The notes beneath the pieces are model-generated. The model was given only the letters and a program-made list of their open reading frames with translations, ran no database searches and was not told the DNA's origin. This document shows, in pieces, positions 1 to 8,088 of a stretch of DNA of 64,000 nt (positions within the stretch are counted from its first letter, which is position 1; each line of letters begins with the position of its first letter). This DNA is from an uncultured SAR86 cluster bacterium (GTDB lineage Bacteria > Pseudomonadota > Gammaproteobacteria > Magnimaribacterales > AG-339-G14). The translations under genes and the position numbers were made by a program. Location: positions 61,787-125,786 of the forward strand of contig CACEVU010000003.1 in assembly GCA_902563105.1 (NCBI GenBank), in the 5' to 3' direction.

Positions 1-153
1 CTGTTAGTAAAATTTGGTTTTGCCTGGGTATATGATAGATATGCAGAAAATTCATCACTTTATAAGCATCAAGATCAAGCGAAACTAGACAAGCTAGGTT
101 TGTGGAGACAAAAAGAACCCATTGCTCCTTGGGTGTGGCGACAACAAAAATGA
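1..153 (+). CDS. SNase-like (thermonuclease family) nuclease, C-terminal fragment
   Basis: An open frame enters from the left edge and stops at TGA 151-153, so only the last 50 residues are visible. The end reads KLGLWRQKEPIAPWVWR, which matches the closing segment of staphylococcal-nuclease-like proteins (typically a GLW then a P-P-W-x-W-R motif), preceded by an A-W-V-Y-x-x-Y stretch also typical of that fold. The family consists of calcium-dependent, usually exported, nucleases of about 150-200 residues. The catalytic Arg/Glu residues lie outside the window, so activity cannot be judged. Confidence 0.7.
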   Translation: MLVKFGFAWVYDRYAENSSLYKHQDQAKLDKLGLWRQKEPIAPWVWRQQK

Positions 154-167
154 ATTAAAATATCTGT

Positions 168-1187
168 ATGCGTGCCTTTTTAACCAAGCTTATATTTAAA
201 TTGCCAAAAAGTCTTTTAATCAAATGGTCAGGACAGGAGCAGATACAAAAAGACTATCGTAAATTGGATCCAGGGTTTCAGTACTTGCTTAAACTAATGG
301 AAGACAGTGGTACCAAATTAGATTACACAAAATCCGCTGCTGAAATGCGAAAAGAATTTGATGAAGGTCGGACTTTGATTTCTTCAAGTCTGCCATCTGG
401 AGTAAAAACTACCGACCATATAATTGAATCTAAGGGTGCGGAAATAAAAATTAGAGAATACGCCCCCGATTCAATTGGAAATATTTATCCTGCCTTGGTT
501 TACTACCATGGCGGTGGTTGGGTTCTTGGCAGTATTGATACTCACGAAGCTTTCACCGGTTTCCTTGCCAAAGAGCTCAAAGCAAAAATTTTTTCTGTGG
601 AATATCGGCTAGCGCCTGAACATAAGTTTCCAATTCCTTTGGAGGATTGTGAGGCTGCGTTTAATTGGGTAAAAGATAATGCCACTGATCTGGGCATTAA
701 CCCAAATCGAGTATCAGTAGGCGGTGACAGCGCTGGGGGGAATTTGTCCGCTGCACTATGCGTTAAGTGTCAGCAAAATAATCTTCCCATGCCTAAAGCG
801 CAACTTTTAATTTATCCAGTTACAGATCTTACTTTCCAAAGTCCTTCAATGGAAGAAATGGCAGAGGGATTTTTTTTAACAAAAGAATCAATGTATTTCT
901 TTCGTGATCAATATTTAGAAGATGAAGGACTAGCAAAAGACCCGCTTGTGTCTCCCCACTTTGCCGAAAATCTTTCAGAACATCCGCCGGCTGTTCTTAT
1001 CACTGCAGGATTTGATCCTTTACGAGATGAGGGAGATAGGTATGCTCAATCTTTGCGTGAGGCCAACGTAGAAATTTATCATCGTACTCATGACAGTTAC
1101 ATCCACGGATTTGTAAATATGATGCTTGTCCATGGTGTTGATTACGCCTTGAAAAGAATTTGCGATGACTTTAAAAAAATCTTTTAA
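168..1187 (+). CDS. alpha/beta hydrolase, hormone-sensitive-lipase (HSL) family esterase
   Basis: This 339-residue protein hydrolyses ester bonds, presumably of short or medium acyl substrates. The HSL-family oxyanion motif HGGGW lies at residues 114-118, the nucleophile elbow GDSAGG has Ser188, and the triad is completed by Asp283 in DPLRDEG and His313 in IHGF. The N-terminal 90 residues form the usual cap region. No clear signal peptide is seen, so it is likely cytoplasmic. There is no Shine-Dalgarno sequence, and a TAAAAT-like hexamer sits 6 nt before the ATG. Natural substrate unknown. It is separated from the upstream nuclease by 14 bp and may share its transcript. Confidence 0.85.
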   Translation: MRAFLTKLIFKLPKSLLIKWSGQEQIQKDYRKLDPGFQYLLKLMEDSGTKLDYTKSAAEMRKEFDEGRTLISSSLPSGVKTTDHIIESKGAEIKIREYAPDSIGNIYPALVYYHGGGWVLGSIDTHEAFTGFLAKELKAKIFSVEYRLAPEHKFPIPLEDCEAAFNWVKDNATDLGINPNRVSVGGDSAGGNLSAALCVKCQQNNLPMPKAQLLIYPVTDLTFQSPSMEEMAEGFFLTKESMYFFRDQYLEDEGLAKDPLVSPHFAENLSEHPPAVLITAGFDPLRDEGDRYAQSLREANVEIYHRTHDSYIHGFVNMMLVHGVDYALKRICDDFKKIF

Positions 1188-1210
1188 GAGGGAAAGTTTA
1201 ACTCTCCCTC
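1188..1210. terminator. imperfect hairpin between convergent genes
   Basis: GAGGGA pairs with TCCCTC and the stem continues past one A.C mismatch to a short TTA loop, directly after the esterase stop codon. Neither side has a strong adjacent T-run, although T-rich sequence follows in the minus direction. It is a plausible weak terminator for the convergent gene pair. Confidence 0.4.
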
Positions 1211-1217
1211 AAAAAAA

Positions 1218-1643
1218 CTAAAAAGGATAGAAAGTCATTTCTAAAGTTTCTTCTGTCAAATTCAGTTTAGATATACAAAAATTCCTGTTGCCGTCAGTTA
1301 CATCATCAAGAGAGTGAAAAGTGATGATATTTCCTTCTCTCTTCCAAACGCCGTGTCTCGGGGCAGAATTTCTGGTGCCGTCATCTGCAATACCTACTCC
1401 TCGACCGGTAAAAGAACCTTGAGAACCAAAATTAGGGTTATCTCTTCGAAGGTTATAGGTAAGAAAAACCTTGCCGTACCTACCGGCTTTGCTAGAGACA
1501 TTTATCACCCCACCCTGGTCGGTCAATGAAATTGAAGTAACTTTGCCAGATAAAGTAAATTCTTCATCTGCTGTTATTGTTAGACCAAAAATACTCAAAG
1601 AACACAGTATTGAAATGGCAACTATAAAGATTTTTTTATACAT
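1218..1643 (-). CDS. exported protein of unknown function, beta-rich
   Basis: A 141-residue protein with a Lys-start, hydrophobic signal peptide (about residues 1-25, likely cut after a T-A-D segment). The mature part is short alternating hydrophobic strands with many Gly, Asn and Thr, and contains RHGVWKREGNIITFHSLDD, which suggests a lipocalin-like or other small beta-barrel fold. I do not recognise the family. The ATG is preceded by an AGGAGA-type ribosome site. It is divergent from the secreted two-domain protein at 1723, with only 79 bp shared between the two starts. Confidence 0.65.
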   Translation of the reverse strand: MYKKIFIVAISILCSLSIFGLTITADEEFTLSGKVTSISLTDQGGVINVSSKAGRYGKVFLTYNLRRDNPNFGSQGSFTGRGVGIADDGTRNSAPRHGVWKREGNIITFHSLDDVTDGNRNFCISKLNLTEETLEMTFYPF

Positions 1644-1722
1644 AATTTTCTCCTTAAAATTTCATGATAATTCATTTCAAAGTATATAAAATGATTTTTC
1701 AACAAATAAATTAGGAGAAAAT

Positions 1723-2442
1723 ATGAAATTATTTGTCTATCTTATTTCTGCAATGTTCATGATCAATGCATCATTTGCAGACGACCATAACGACACTTCT
1801 GCAGGTCTTCCTGAGGGTGGCTTTTCAACTTTTCATGTAGTTGCTGAAGATCCTTATGCATATATAGATTTTTTGAAAGCTAATCCTGCAGCCTTAGCAG
1901 CTGGTGGAGGCGATATGGTTGGATATTGTATGACCATGACCGGTCACGATTATCCTGGAGAGATGTTCATTTGGAATGCCTATTCAGATTTAGGAAAAGC
2001 TTTATCTGATGGGTTTAATTACAATCCTTACGGTGCTTCTAAGCAGCTTAAAAACATGCGAAAGATTTTATATACAGCGATTTGGAAACCAATTACTCCG
2101 TTTCCAGTAAATCCTGGATTTGAAAGAGTCACTCGTGTAACTGTCAAACCAGAGAACTTACAAAAATTTTTGATGATGACAGAAAAACTTCAAGCTGAAA
2201 TGAATGCTGCAGGAGACGAATTTGAAATGGGCGTTCTGGTTGCTGTCGGTGGCGGTTCTAAAGAAAACTCTCTTATGGTTAGAGGAATAGCGCCTGATGG
2301 TAAATCTTTTGGTGAGCTTTATGAAAGAGGATACAGTGGTAAAGCTCCTTGGGGAACTACCTTGGCTGCTATGCAATCTTTAATAGATGTAGTTGTTAGA
2401 GATTCTCACGAACAATGTGGGATGCTTTATACTGCTGAATAA
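1723..2442 (+). CDS. exported two-domain ferredoxin-like (DABB-like) protein, family member 1
   Basis: This 239-residue protein has a signal peptide likely cut at SFA/DDH (after residue 19). The mature chain appears to contain two ferredoxin-like halves (about residues 34-125 and 128-235), each opening with a beta strand of the type FSTFHVV or VTRVTV followed by an amphipathic helix, as in dimeric alpha-beta-barrel proteins (DUF1330, EthD or ABM-like). The fold call is an inference from strand/helix pattern. Function is unknown. A strong AGGAGA site precedes the ATG. Four relatives of the same size class lie at 6318, 21987, 22790 and 25890. Confidence 0.65.
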   Translation: MKLFVYLISAMFMINASFADDHNDTSAGLPEGGFSTFHVVAEDPYAYIDFLKANPAALAAGGGDMVGYCMTMTGHDYPGEMFIWNAYSDLGKALSDGFNYNPYGASKQLKNMRKILYTAIWKPITPFPVNPGFERVTRVTVKPENLQKFLMMTEKLQAEMNAAGDEFEMGVLVAVGGGSKENSLMVRGIAPDGKSFGELYERGYSGKAPWGTTLAAMQSLIDVVVRDSHEQCGMLYTAE

Positions 2443-2447
2443 CCTGT

Positions 2448-2489
2448 ATTTAAATAGCCAAAGCTGGTCTTTGGCTATTTAAATTTTTT
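2448..2489. terminator. bidirectional intrinsic terminator, perfect 16-bp stem
   Basis: Positions 2448-2463 (ATTTAAATAGCCAAAG) pair perfectly with 2469-2484 around a 5-nt loop (CTGGT), and T2485-2489 extends the T-run on the plus strand. It serves the convergent genes ending at 2442 and 2475. The stop codon of the minus-strand gene lies inside the stem. Confidence 0.85.
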
Positions 2490-3164
2490 GCGCATATTCA
2501 TCACTGCTTCCATTCCAGCGATAGGTTTTTTTCCCTCTGGCACGGTATTTCCTTTTTTGATTAAATCTTCAAAAGGCACGCCCTTTTTAAACATTTCATA
2601 AAGAACCTCAATATCCATATTGGTTCCAATAGGTTCATCTGAAAAGTCTGGGGAAATGTTTGTTTTGAATTCATCTTTATTTCGCCAGTGTTCAAAAAAT
2701 ATTTCTACTAAGTTTCCGTCTGGATCTTTGTAATACATTCCAGTTATCCAGCCATGATTGATAGTCCAATAAGGCTTTAATCCTTGATTCTTGGCTTGAT
2801 GGTAAAAATTAAACCATTTTTCAATGGGATTTAGTTTATAAGAAATATGGTCCAATCCAACGATAGAAGGTAACGCTTTATTCATCCAGTTTTTGATTCG
2901 CATAATGTTTTTGGGTATGAAACCTAAGTTCCTAAAAACTCCTGAAGTATTTGCAATCGCTATTCGATGGTGTTCCTCGTCAAATGCTAAAAAAGTAAGG
3001 GCTTCGCTTTTATATAACGGCTCACACCCAAAAAGTTTGGTATAAAAATCCACCATGGCATCGTAATTAATTGTTTTAAAAGCTACGTGATGGAAATCTT
3101 CTGGAGCGCGATTTGAATTTAAATTTTGATATAAGTCTAAATTTAGTTTTTCATCTTTGATCAT
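2475..3164 (-). CDS. VOC-superfamily protein (glyoxalase / extradiol-dioxygenase fold)
   Basis: A 229-residue protein with two beta-alpha-beta-beta-beta modules. The first begins FHHVAFKTINYDAMVDFYT. The second carries GLDHISYK and ends in DPDGNLVEIFFE, which supplies the usual His/His/Glu metal ligands of vicinal-oxygen-chelate enzymes. The arrangement resembles ring-cleaving dioxygenases or glyoxalase-like enzymes, but substrate cannot be deduced. The C-terminal 60 residues, including a VLYEMFKKG segment, extend beyond the VOC domain. No signal peptide. It is divergent from selO (32 bp between starts), and its 3' end is embedded in the terminator at 2448-2489. Confidence 0.8.
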   Translation of the reverse strand: MIKDEKLNLDLYQNLNSNRAPEDFHHVAFKTINYDAMVDFYTKLFGCEPLYKSEALTFLAFDEEHHRIAIANTSGVFRNLGFIPKNIMRIKNWMNKALPSIVGLDHISYKLNPIEKWFNFYHQAKNQGLKPYWTINHGWITGMYYKDPDGNLVEIFFEHWRNKDEFKTNISPDFSDEPIGTNMDIEVLYEMFKKGVPFEDLIKKGNTVPEGKKPIAGMEAVMNMRKKFK

Positions 3165-3182
3165 CAGACAAATTCTAACCTA

Positions 3183-3188
3183 TATAAT
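3183..3188 (+). promoter_or_regulatory. -10 element TATAAT of selO
   Basis: An exact TATAAT ends 8 nt before the selO ATG at 3197, and no Shine-Dalgarno sequence is present. Transcription starting the usual 6-8 nt downstream would begin at or next to the start codon, so the mRNA is probably leaderless. No good -35 hexamer is visible. Confidence 0.5.
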
Positions 3189-3196
3189 TACTCAAT

Positions 3197-4624
3197 ATGA
3201 ATGAACTAGATAGTTTAAAGTTTTCCAATCGTTTTGCTGAATTGCCTGAAGATTTGTTTCATAAGCAAAATTGGACTCCTTTTGATAAACCAAAACTAAT
3301 TCATTTTAATGAGGATTTGGCAAAACAATTAGGATTTCCTAAAAATCTTGATCCTGAGGATTTAGTTCCTTACGTTAACGGCAATAAGTCTTTCAAAAAC
3401 AGTTCGCCATTAGCGATGGCATATGCTGGGCATCAATTTGGTTCATGGGTACCACAATTGGGAGATGGCAGAGGTATTTTACTAGGTCAATTGCAAACAA
3501 AAGATGGTTTGATGGATCTCCATATAAAAGGAGCTGGGAAAACTCCTTACTCAAGATTTGGTGATGGTAGAGCTGTCTTGAGATCTACCATTAGAGAGTA
3601 TTTATGTGGTGAGGCCATGCATTATTTAAATATTCCAAGCTCTAGGTCTTTAATTATGATTGGAAGTGATGAACCAGTATTCAGAGAAACAACAGAATTC
3701 GGTGCAATGATGGTTAGAGTTGCAAAAACTCATGTTCGTTTTGGACACTTCGAATATTTTTCACACAACAATAAATCAGAATTCATTCCGATTTTACTGG
3801 ATCACGTGATAGAAAATTACTTTCCAATACTGAAGGATTCTCAAGATAGCTACACTGATTTATTTGAAATGATAGTTAATTCCACCGCAAAACTGATTGC
3901 CAAATGGCAAGCCTTTGGTTTTGCTCATGGAGTTATGAATACCGATAATATGTCCATCTTAGGAGAAACTTTTGATTTCGGACCTTTTGGTTTTCTTGAT
4001 GAATATGACCCAGGATTTATTTGCAATCATTCAGATCATGGAGGTCGCTATGCCTTTAACAACCAACCGTCAATAGGTCTATGGAATTGTCATGCGCTCG
4101 CTGCTGCTTTGAAGGATTATATTGAGATTGAGAGAACTAAATCAATTATTAATAATTATGAGCAGGTTTTTTATGATGAACTGACTGCATTATTTAGAAA
4201 AAAATTAGGGTTAGAAAAAAATGAAGCAGATGATTTGAAATTAGTTGAAGAACTTCTTTCTTGGATGCAAAAAAATAAAATGGATTACACTAATACTTTT
4301 AGAAGCCTTTCAAAAAATGAAGACAATTTATTTAAAGATAAAGAAGGTGAAACATGGCAACAAAAATATCTTCATCGCTTGAGTAAGGAGAAGACTTCTC
4401 CTTTGAAAAGGCAAGAAATTATGGAAAAAGCCAATCCAAAATTTATTCTCAGAAATTATTTAGCTCAAGAAGCAATACAAGATGCAGAAGCATCAGACTT
4501 TACAAAATTAAATAATTTATTGGAGGTGTTGAAAAAACCTTTTGAAGAAAATTCTGTGTTTGAGGATTTTGCTAAGGAATCACCGGATTGGGGAAAGAAA
4601 TTAGAGATTTCTTGCTCTTCCTAA
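3197..4624 (+). CDS. selO: protein adenylyltransferase SelO (YdiU family)
   Basis: SelO is a pseudokinase-fold enzyme that transfers AMP from ATP to Ser/Thr/Tyr of target proteins, linked to redox stress. This 475-residue protein is full length (E. coli about 478). The family signature GAGKTPYSRFGDGRAVLRS lies near residues 111-129. The inverted ATP site residues of the family are visible as Asp250-Asn251 in MNTDNM and Asp260 in DFGPFG. The chain ends ISCSS, so Cys473 occupies the redox position held by selenocysteine in eukaryotic orthologues. It is monocistronic and probably leaderless. Confidence 0.95.
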   Translation: MNELDSLKFSNRFAELPEDLFHKQNWTPFDKPKLIHFNEDLAKQLGFPKNLDPEDLVPYVNGNKSFKNSSPLAMAYAGHQFGSWVPQLGDGRGILLGQLQTKDGLMDLHIKGAGKTPYSRFGDGRAVLRSTIREYLCGEAMHYLNIPSSRSLIMIGSDEPVFRETTEFGAMMVRVAKTHVRFGHFEYFSHNNKSEFIPILLDHVIENYFPILKDSQDSYTDLFEMIVNSTAKLIAKWQAFGFAHGVMNTDNMSILGETFDFGPFGFLDEYDPGFICNHSDHGGRYAFNNQPSIGLWNCHALAAALKDYIEIERTKSIINNYEQVFYDELTALFRKKLGLEKNEADDLKLVEELLSWMQKNKMDYTNTFRSLSKNEDNLFKDKEGETWQQKYLHRLSKEKTSPLKRQEIMEKANPKFILRNYLAQEAIQDAEASDFTKLNNLLEVLKKPFEENSVFEDFAKESPDWGKKLEISCSS

Positions 4625-4649
4625 GAATTAAATTTTGAAAACTTTTTGG

Positions 4650-4674
4650 AATCCCCTCGGGGTACGAGGGGATT
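4650..4674. repeat. GC-rich perfect hairpin with adjacent G-run
   Basis: AATCCCCTCG (4650-4659) pairs perfectly with CGAGGGGATT (4665-4674) around GGGTA, and GGGGGGG follows at 4675-4681. It stands out in this AT-rich region. It lies 25 nt after selO and 38 nt beyond the stop of the minus-strand small ORF, so it could act as a terminator or mRNA 3'-end structure for either, but no proper T-run flanks it. Confidence 0.55.
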
Positions 4675-4711
4675 GGGGGGGAGAACTTTATAAATTTATT
4701 TTTTTAAAGGA

Positions 4712-4804
4712 TTAGAAAAAATTAATTCCTATTACTCCTAAATAAAGTATAAAAGAGAGGCAAAAACAAAATCCTAAAGTTCCTGTTACCACTCTGTTTA
4801 ACAT
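4712..4804 (-). CDS. candidate 30-residue single-helix membrane peptide
   Basis: A 31-codon frame on the minus strand starts with ATG at 4804, preceded by a textbook AAGGAG Shine-Dalgarno (4811-4816) at 6-nt spacing, and ends TAA at 4712. The product starts M-L-N-R and continues as an almost uninterrupted hydrophobic helix rich in Leu, Ile, Phe and Gly with two Cys (13 and 15), ending GINFF. This looks like a small inner-membrane protein. I do not recognise it. The ribosome site is the main support, as the frame is too short for coding statistics. Confidence 0.5.
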   Translation of the reverse strand: MLNRVVTGTLGFCFCLSFILYLGVIGINFF

Positions 4805-5136
4805 CGCTAACTCCTTAAGCTGATGGTTAATTAAATTCTTAATAAAGAAATTGATTTAAAATTTCAAAACTAAGACACTTTTATAAATCGCGGACATTAT
4901 ACAACTACTGAAAACACCAAAAATTAACCTAAAACACGCAAAATCTCATAATTTTGCACTCTTTTAGAAAAATTGATGTTTCAGAAAAATACACAAGTGC
5001 GAAATCGCTCAAAGTATAGTCATATAAGGCTTTTTTACCAGTCCATGAAGACAGTATTTACAAGATTTTAGTAAAAAATTATAAGTTTTTTCAAAAAAGT
5101 TATAAAAAATAAATTTTTTATTCTTTTAAATTTTAA

Positions 5137-5171
5137 TTTTTTGTTCTAAATGATTAGCTTTTTTGTTCTAA
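5137..5171 (+). promoter_or_regulatory. two 13-bp direct repeats, 22 bp apart
   Basis: TTTTTTGTTCTAA occurs at 5137-5149 and again at 5159-5171, start-to-start 22 bp or about two helical turns, 25 bp before the ATG of the dehydrogenase at 5197. Two identical half-sites on the same helix face suit a cooperative regulator. AT-rich background makes chance partial matches easier. Confidence 0.4.
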
Positions 5172-5196
5172 TAAAAATTATTTTGAGGAATTAAAC

Positions 5197-6204
5197 ATGC
5201 GACAAATGAAACTTGAAAAGCCTGGTGGATTGGATAAGTTTAAACTTAATGAGGTAGATATACCCAAGCCAGGACAAAACGAAATACTTATTAAGATTAA
5301 TGCAAGTAGTCTAAATTACCACGATTTGATGTGCGCTTTGGGATTAATCCCAACCGATGATGGTAGAGTCCTGCTTGGCGATGCTGCAGGTGAAGTTGTT
5401 GACAAAGGCAAAGATGTAGACATGTGGGAAGTAGGAGACAAGGTAATGAGTGCTTGCTTTCCTAATTGGATTGACGGACCACCAAAATACGAACTTTTAA
5501 GTTTTATAGGGGACAATCAAGATGGTTATGCGACAGAGTATATTGCAATAGATCAATCGGCGGTCACGAAAATGCCCTCAACATGGACTCTTCAAGAAGC
5601 TGCAACCCTACCCTGTGCTGGACTTACAGCTTGGCGAGCTCTGGTTGACGAGGGAAAGCTTCAAACAGGAGAATCGGTACTGGTTCAAGGAACTGGTGGA
5701 GTATCAATTATAGCTCTTCAATTTGCTAAAGAGATGGGCGCTAAAGTGATTGCAACTACATCTTCTGAAGAAAAAGCTGAGAAGTTGAGAGAGCTTGGAG
5801 CTGATGAAGTGATAAATTATAAAGAGCATAAAAAATGGGGTGAAAAAGTTTTGGAACTGACCAATAACGAAGGAGTCGATCATGTAATTGAAGTCGGTGG
5901 CGGCGAAACCTTCAATGAATCAATCAGAGCAGTAAAGCTGGGCGGACATATTGCTTTGATTGGAGTTTTAAGTGGTCCTGCTGCTAGCGAATTAGTGTTG
6001 CCTAGAATTTTCTTGAAACAAGTTAGAACCAGTGGAATTGCCATGGCTAATCATCAGTCGCAAATTGCGATGGTGGAATACCTAGAAAATTCAAAAATTA
6101 AACCAATAATTAGCGACTCTTTTGATCTTGCCGAGCTAGCTAGTGCTTTTCAACATCAAATTGATAATAAGCACTTCGGAAAGATTTCTATCACTATGAA
6201 ATAA
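5197..6204 (+). CDS. zinc-independent medium-chain dehydrogenase/reductase (quinone-oxidoreductase-like)
   Basis: A 335-residue MDR-superfamily enzyme, expected to reduce or oxidise an alcohol, enal or quinone with NAD(P)(H). The N-terminal GroES-like domain (1-125) begins MRQMKLEKPGGLDKFKL. The Rossmann domain shows VQGTGGVSIIALQFAKEMGA with the glycine-rich loop at 165-169. Catalytic-zinc Cys/His ligands of classical alcohol dehydrogenases are not evident. The ATG has a GAGG ribosome site at 8 nt. It is transcribed alone behind the paired repeats at 5137-5171. Substrate unknown. Confidence 0.85.
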   Translation: MRQMKLEKPGGLDKFKLNEVDIPKPGQNEILIKINASSLNYHDLMCALGLIPTDDGRVLLGDAAGEVVDKGKDVDMWEVGDKVMSACFPNWIDGPPKYELLSFIGDNQDGYATEYIAIDQSAVTKMPSTWTLQEAATLPCAGLTAWRALVDEGKLQTGESVLVQGTGGVSIIALQFAKEMGAKVIATTSSEEKAEKLRELGADEVINYKEHKKWGEKVLELTNNEGVDHVIEVGGGETFNESIRAVKLGGHIALIGVLSGPAASELVLPRIFLKQVRTSGIAMANHQSQIAMVEYLENSKIKPIISDSFDLAELASAFQHQIDNKHFGKISITMK

Positions 6205-6317
6205 AACCAAAAAAAATAAACGAACTTGAAACTTATCAGAATTTTTTCCTTACCAATTTGTCATTGTTTGTTATAGTAAATCTCCTTTTGGAGAGGAATG
6301 AATTCAAGGAGAGAGAA

Positions 6318-7040
6318 ATGAAAAAAGCTTTTTTAATAATATTTTTTATATGTTCAGGAGTAATATTTTCTGATGACCATGGCAATGCTGCAAGGAATGG
6401 TCACGAAATGCATACCTTTGTCCATTTAAACGTGACCAACCCCGCTGCCGTAGTTGCAGCAATCGATAAATTTGCTTCTTCAGACTGTGGAAAAAAATTT
6501 CCTGGAGATATTGGCTTAATGTCAGAGATGATAAACGGTTCGTCAGCATCTAGTCATTTTGTGATCGCATCATATCCTAAATTAGAGGATTATGATGAAG
6601 GTTTAGCTTTAGTTGCAACTTGTTCTGAAGCGCCTCAACTGTTGAGAGACATTGCAGCGACAGGAACACAACCCGTCAAAAACTTAGGTTTTGTCCCGGT
6701 ATTAGAAATGAATAACTGGACTAAAGATTCTGCTTTTATTAAGTATGATTTAAAACTTAGCTTATCAGACGAAGTTTCATATGCTGAAGCTTGGAGTAAC
6801 CTAATGGCATCAAATCCTGCTTTTGAGAAAAGATCTTATGGACTTAATCGAGTAGTTTTTGGCAACGATGATGCTACTCATTTTGTTTATCTTGGAGGAG
6901 GCAATGTCGCCGAACTAATGAACTCCGTGAGTAGTTATTCACAAAATGAACTAGCAAGATTCACAAGAAGAGCGGAAGGAATTAGAGAAATAGTAAACAC
7001 TTCTCTCATAATTCCAGTAAAAGCTTGGCCAGGTAAATAA
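6318..7040 (+). CDS. exported two-domain ferredoxin-like (DABB-like) protein, family member 2
   Basis: The frame is open from 6258, but ATG 6318 is chosen because it has an AAGGAGA site at correct spacing and then gives a clean signal peptide (MKKAFLIIFF...), cut near FSDDH. The 240-residue product again looks like two halves: MHTFVHLNVTNPAAVVAAID opens the first and FIKYDLKLS the second. The mature N-terminus DDHG resembles the DDHN of the member at 1723. Function unknown. It lies 24 bp upstream of the nitronate monooxygenase gene and may be cotranscribed with it. Confidence 0.65.
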   Translation: MKKAFLIIFFICSGVIFSDDHGNAARNGHEMHTFVHLNVTNPAAVVAAIDKFASSDCGKKFPGDIGLMSEMINGSSASSHFVIASYPKLEDYDEGLALVATCSEAPQLLRDIAATGTQPVKNLGFVPVLEMNNWTKDSAFIKYDLKLSLSDEVSYAEAWSNLMASNPAFEKRSYGLNRVVFGNDDATHFVYLGGGNVAELMNSVSSYSQNELARFTRRAEGIREIVNTSLIIPVKAWPGK

Positions 7041-7064
7041 TTTAATTTTTAAATAGAGGAAAAA

Positions 7065-8042
7065 ATGATAAAAACTAAAATAACTGAAATGTTCGATATC
7101 GAACACCCTGTAATTCAAGGCGGTATGCATTATGTAGGATTCGCTGAAATGGCTTCTGCAGTAGCAAACGCAGGTGGTCTCGGAATAATCACTGGATTAA
7201 CGCAAAAGTCGCCGGAAGATTTAGCTAAAGAAATAGCTAAATGTCATGAAATGACTGATAAGCCTTTTGGAGTAAACTTAACTTTTCTTCCTGGTTTTCA
7301 AGAGCCTGATTATCCTGGATACATCCAAGCTATTGTCGAAGGAGGTGTGAAGATTGTTGAAACTGCTGGAAGAAGTCCGGAAGCTTACATGCCTGATCTA
7401 AAAGGTGCTGGAATTAAAGTTATTCATAAATGTACTTCTGTAAGACATTCGCTGAAAGCTGAAAAAATTGGTTGCGATGCAGTGAGTGTCGATGGTTTTG
7501 AATGTGGCGGTCACCCAGGTGAAGATGACATTCCAAATATGATATTACTTCCTAGAGCAGCTGAAGAATTATCTATACCTTTTGTAGCATCAGGCGGCAT
7601 GGGCAACGGTCAACAACTTGCCGCAGCACTCTCGATGGGAGCTGATGGTATAAATATGGGTACTAGGTTCATTGCTACTAAAGAGGCGCCTGTTCACCAA
7701 AATGTAAAAGATGCTCTAGTTGCTGCCTCAGAATTGGATACTGAATTGATCATGAGACCTTTAAGAAACACTGAAAGAGTTTTAGCTAATGGTGCCGTAA
7801 CAAAAATACTTGAAAAAGAAAAATCTCTTGGAGATGATATTCAAATCACTGACATCATGGATGAAGTAGCAGGTGTTTATCCAAAAATCATGCAGGAAGG
7901 TACAATGGATGCTGGGGCATGGAGCTGTGGAATGGTAGCCGGTCTAATACATGACATTCCTACTTGTAAAGATTTGGTTGAAAGAATTGTTTCTGATGCT
8001 GAAGAAATTATTAAAAGTAGACTTTCAAAGTTTGTAGCTTAA
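7065..8042 (+). CDS. nitronate monooxygenase / 2-nitropropane dioxygenase family flavoenzyme
   Basis: A 325-residue FMN-dependent TIM-barrel protein. The N-terminus has FDIEHPVIQGGMHYVGFAEM, the centre has VDGFECGGHPGEDD (the family's G-x-E-x-G-G-H-x-G catalytic/phosphate segment), followed by ASGGMGNGQQLAAALSMGAD and GINMGTRFIATKE for FMN phosphate binding. Characterised relatives oxidise alkyl nitronates or reduce quinones, while many homologues have unknown substrates, so the physiological reaction is open. An AGAGGA site precedes the ATG. It follows the exported protein at 6318 by 24 bp. Confidence 0.88.
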   Translation: MIKTKITEMFDIEHPVIQGGMHYVGFAEMASAVANAGGLGIITGLTQKSPEDLAKEIAKCHEMTDKPFGVNLTFLPGFQEPDYPGYIQAIVEGGVKIVETAGRSPEAYMPDLKGAGIKVIHKCTSVRHSLKAEKIGCDAVSVDGFECGGHPGEDDIPNMILLPRAAEELSIPFVASGGMGNGQQLAAALSMGADGINMGTRFIATKEAPVHQNVKDALVAASELDTELIMRPLRNTERVLANGAVTKILEKEKSLGDDIQITDIMDEVAGVYPKIMQEGTMDAGAWSCGMVAGLIHDIPTCKDLVERIVSDAEEIIKSRLSKFVA

Positions 8043-8052
8043 CAAAAAAAGT

Positions 8053-8083
8053 TTTCTCAGAGCGCGCCAAACGCTCTGAGAAA
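8053..8083 (-). terminator. intrinsic terminator between convergent genes
   Basis: TTTCTCAGAGCG (8053-8064) pairs perfectly with CGCTCTGAGAAA (8072-8083) around CGCCAAA. On the minus strand a T7 run follows (complement of A8044-8050), so it terminates the homocysteine-methyltransferase operon. It may also stop the plus-strand transcript from 7065. Confidence 0.85.
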
Positions 8084-8088
8084 GACAA

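Larger units (their letters stand above)
4625..5196. other. 572-bp AT-rich intergenic region
   Basis: The longest non-coding stretch in the window. It holds a GC-rich perfect hairpin (4650-4674) followed by a G7 run, a candidate 30-codon membrane-peptide gene on the minus strand (4712-4804), and a pair of 13-bp direct repeats (5137-5149, 5159-5171) in front of the dehydrogenase gene at 5197. Between about 4830 and 5130 I see only AT-rich sequence without a convincing gene. Confidence 0.7.

Noticed and set aside
4976..5071. 31-codon basic ORF on the plus strand in the long gap
   Set aside because: No ribosome site or promoter, length expected by chance, no features beyond basic residues.
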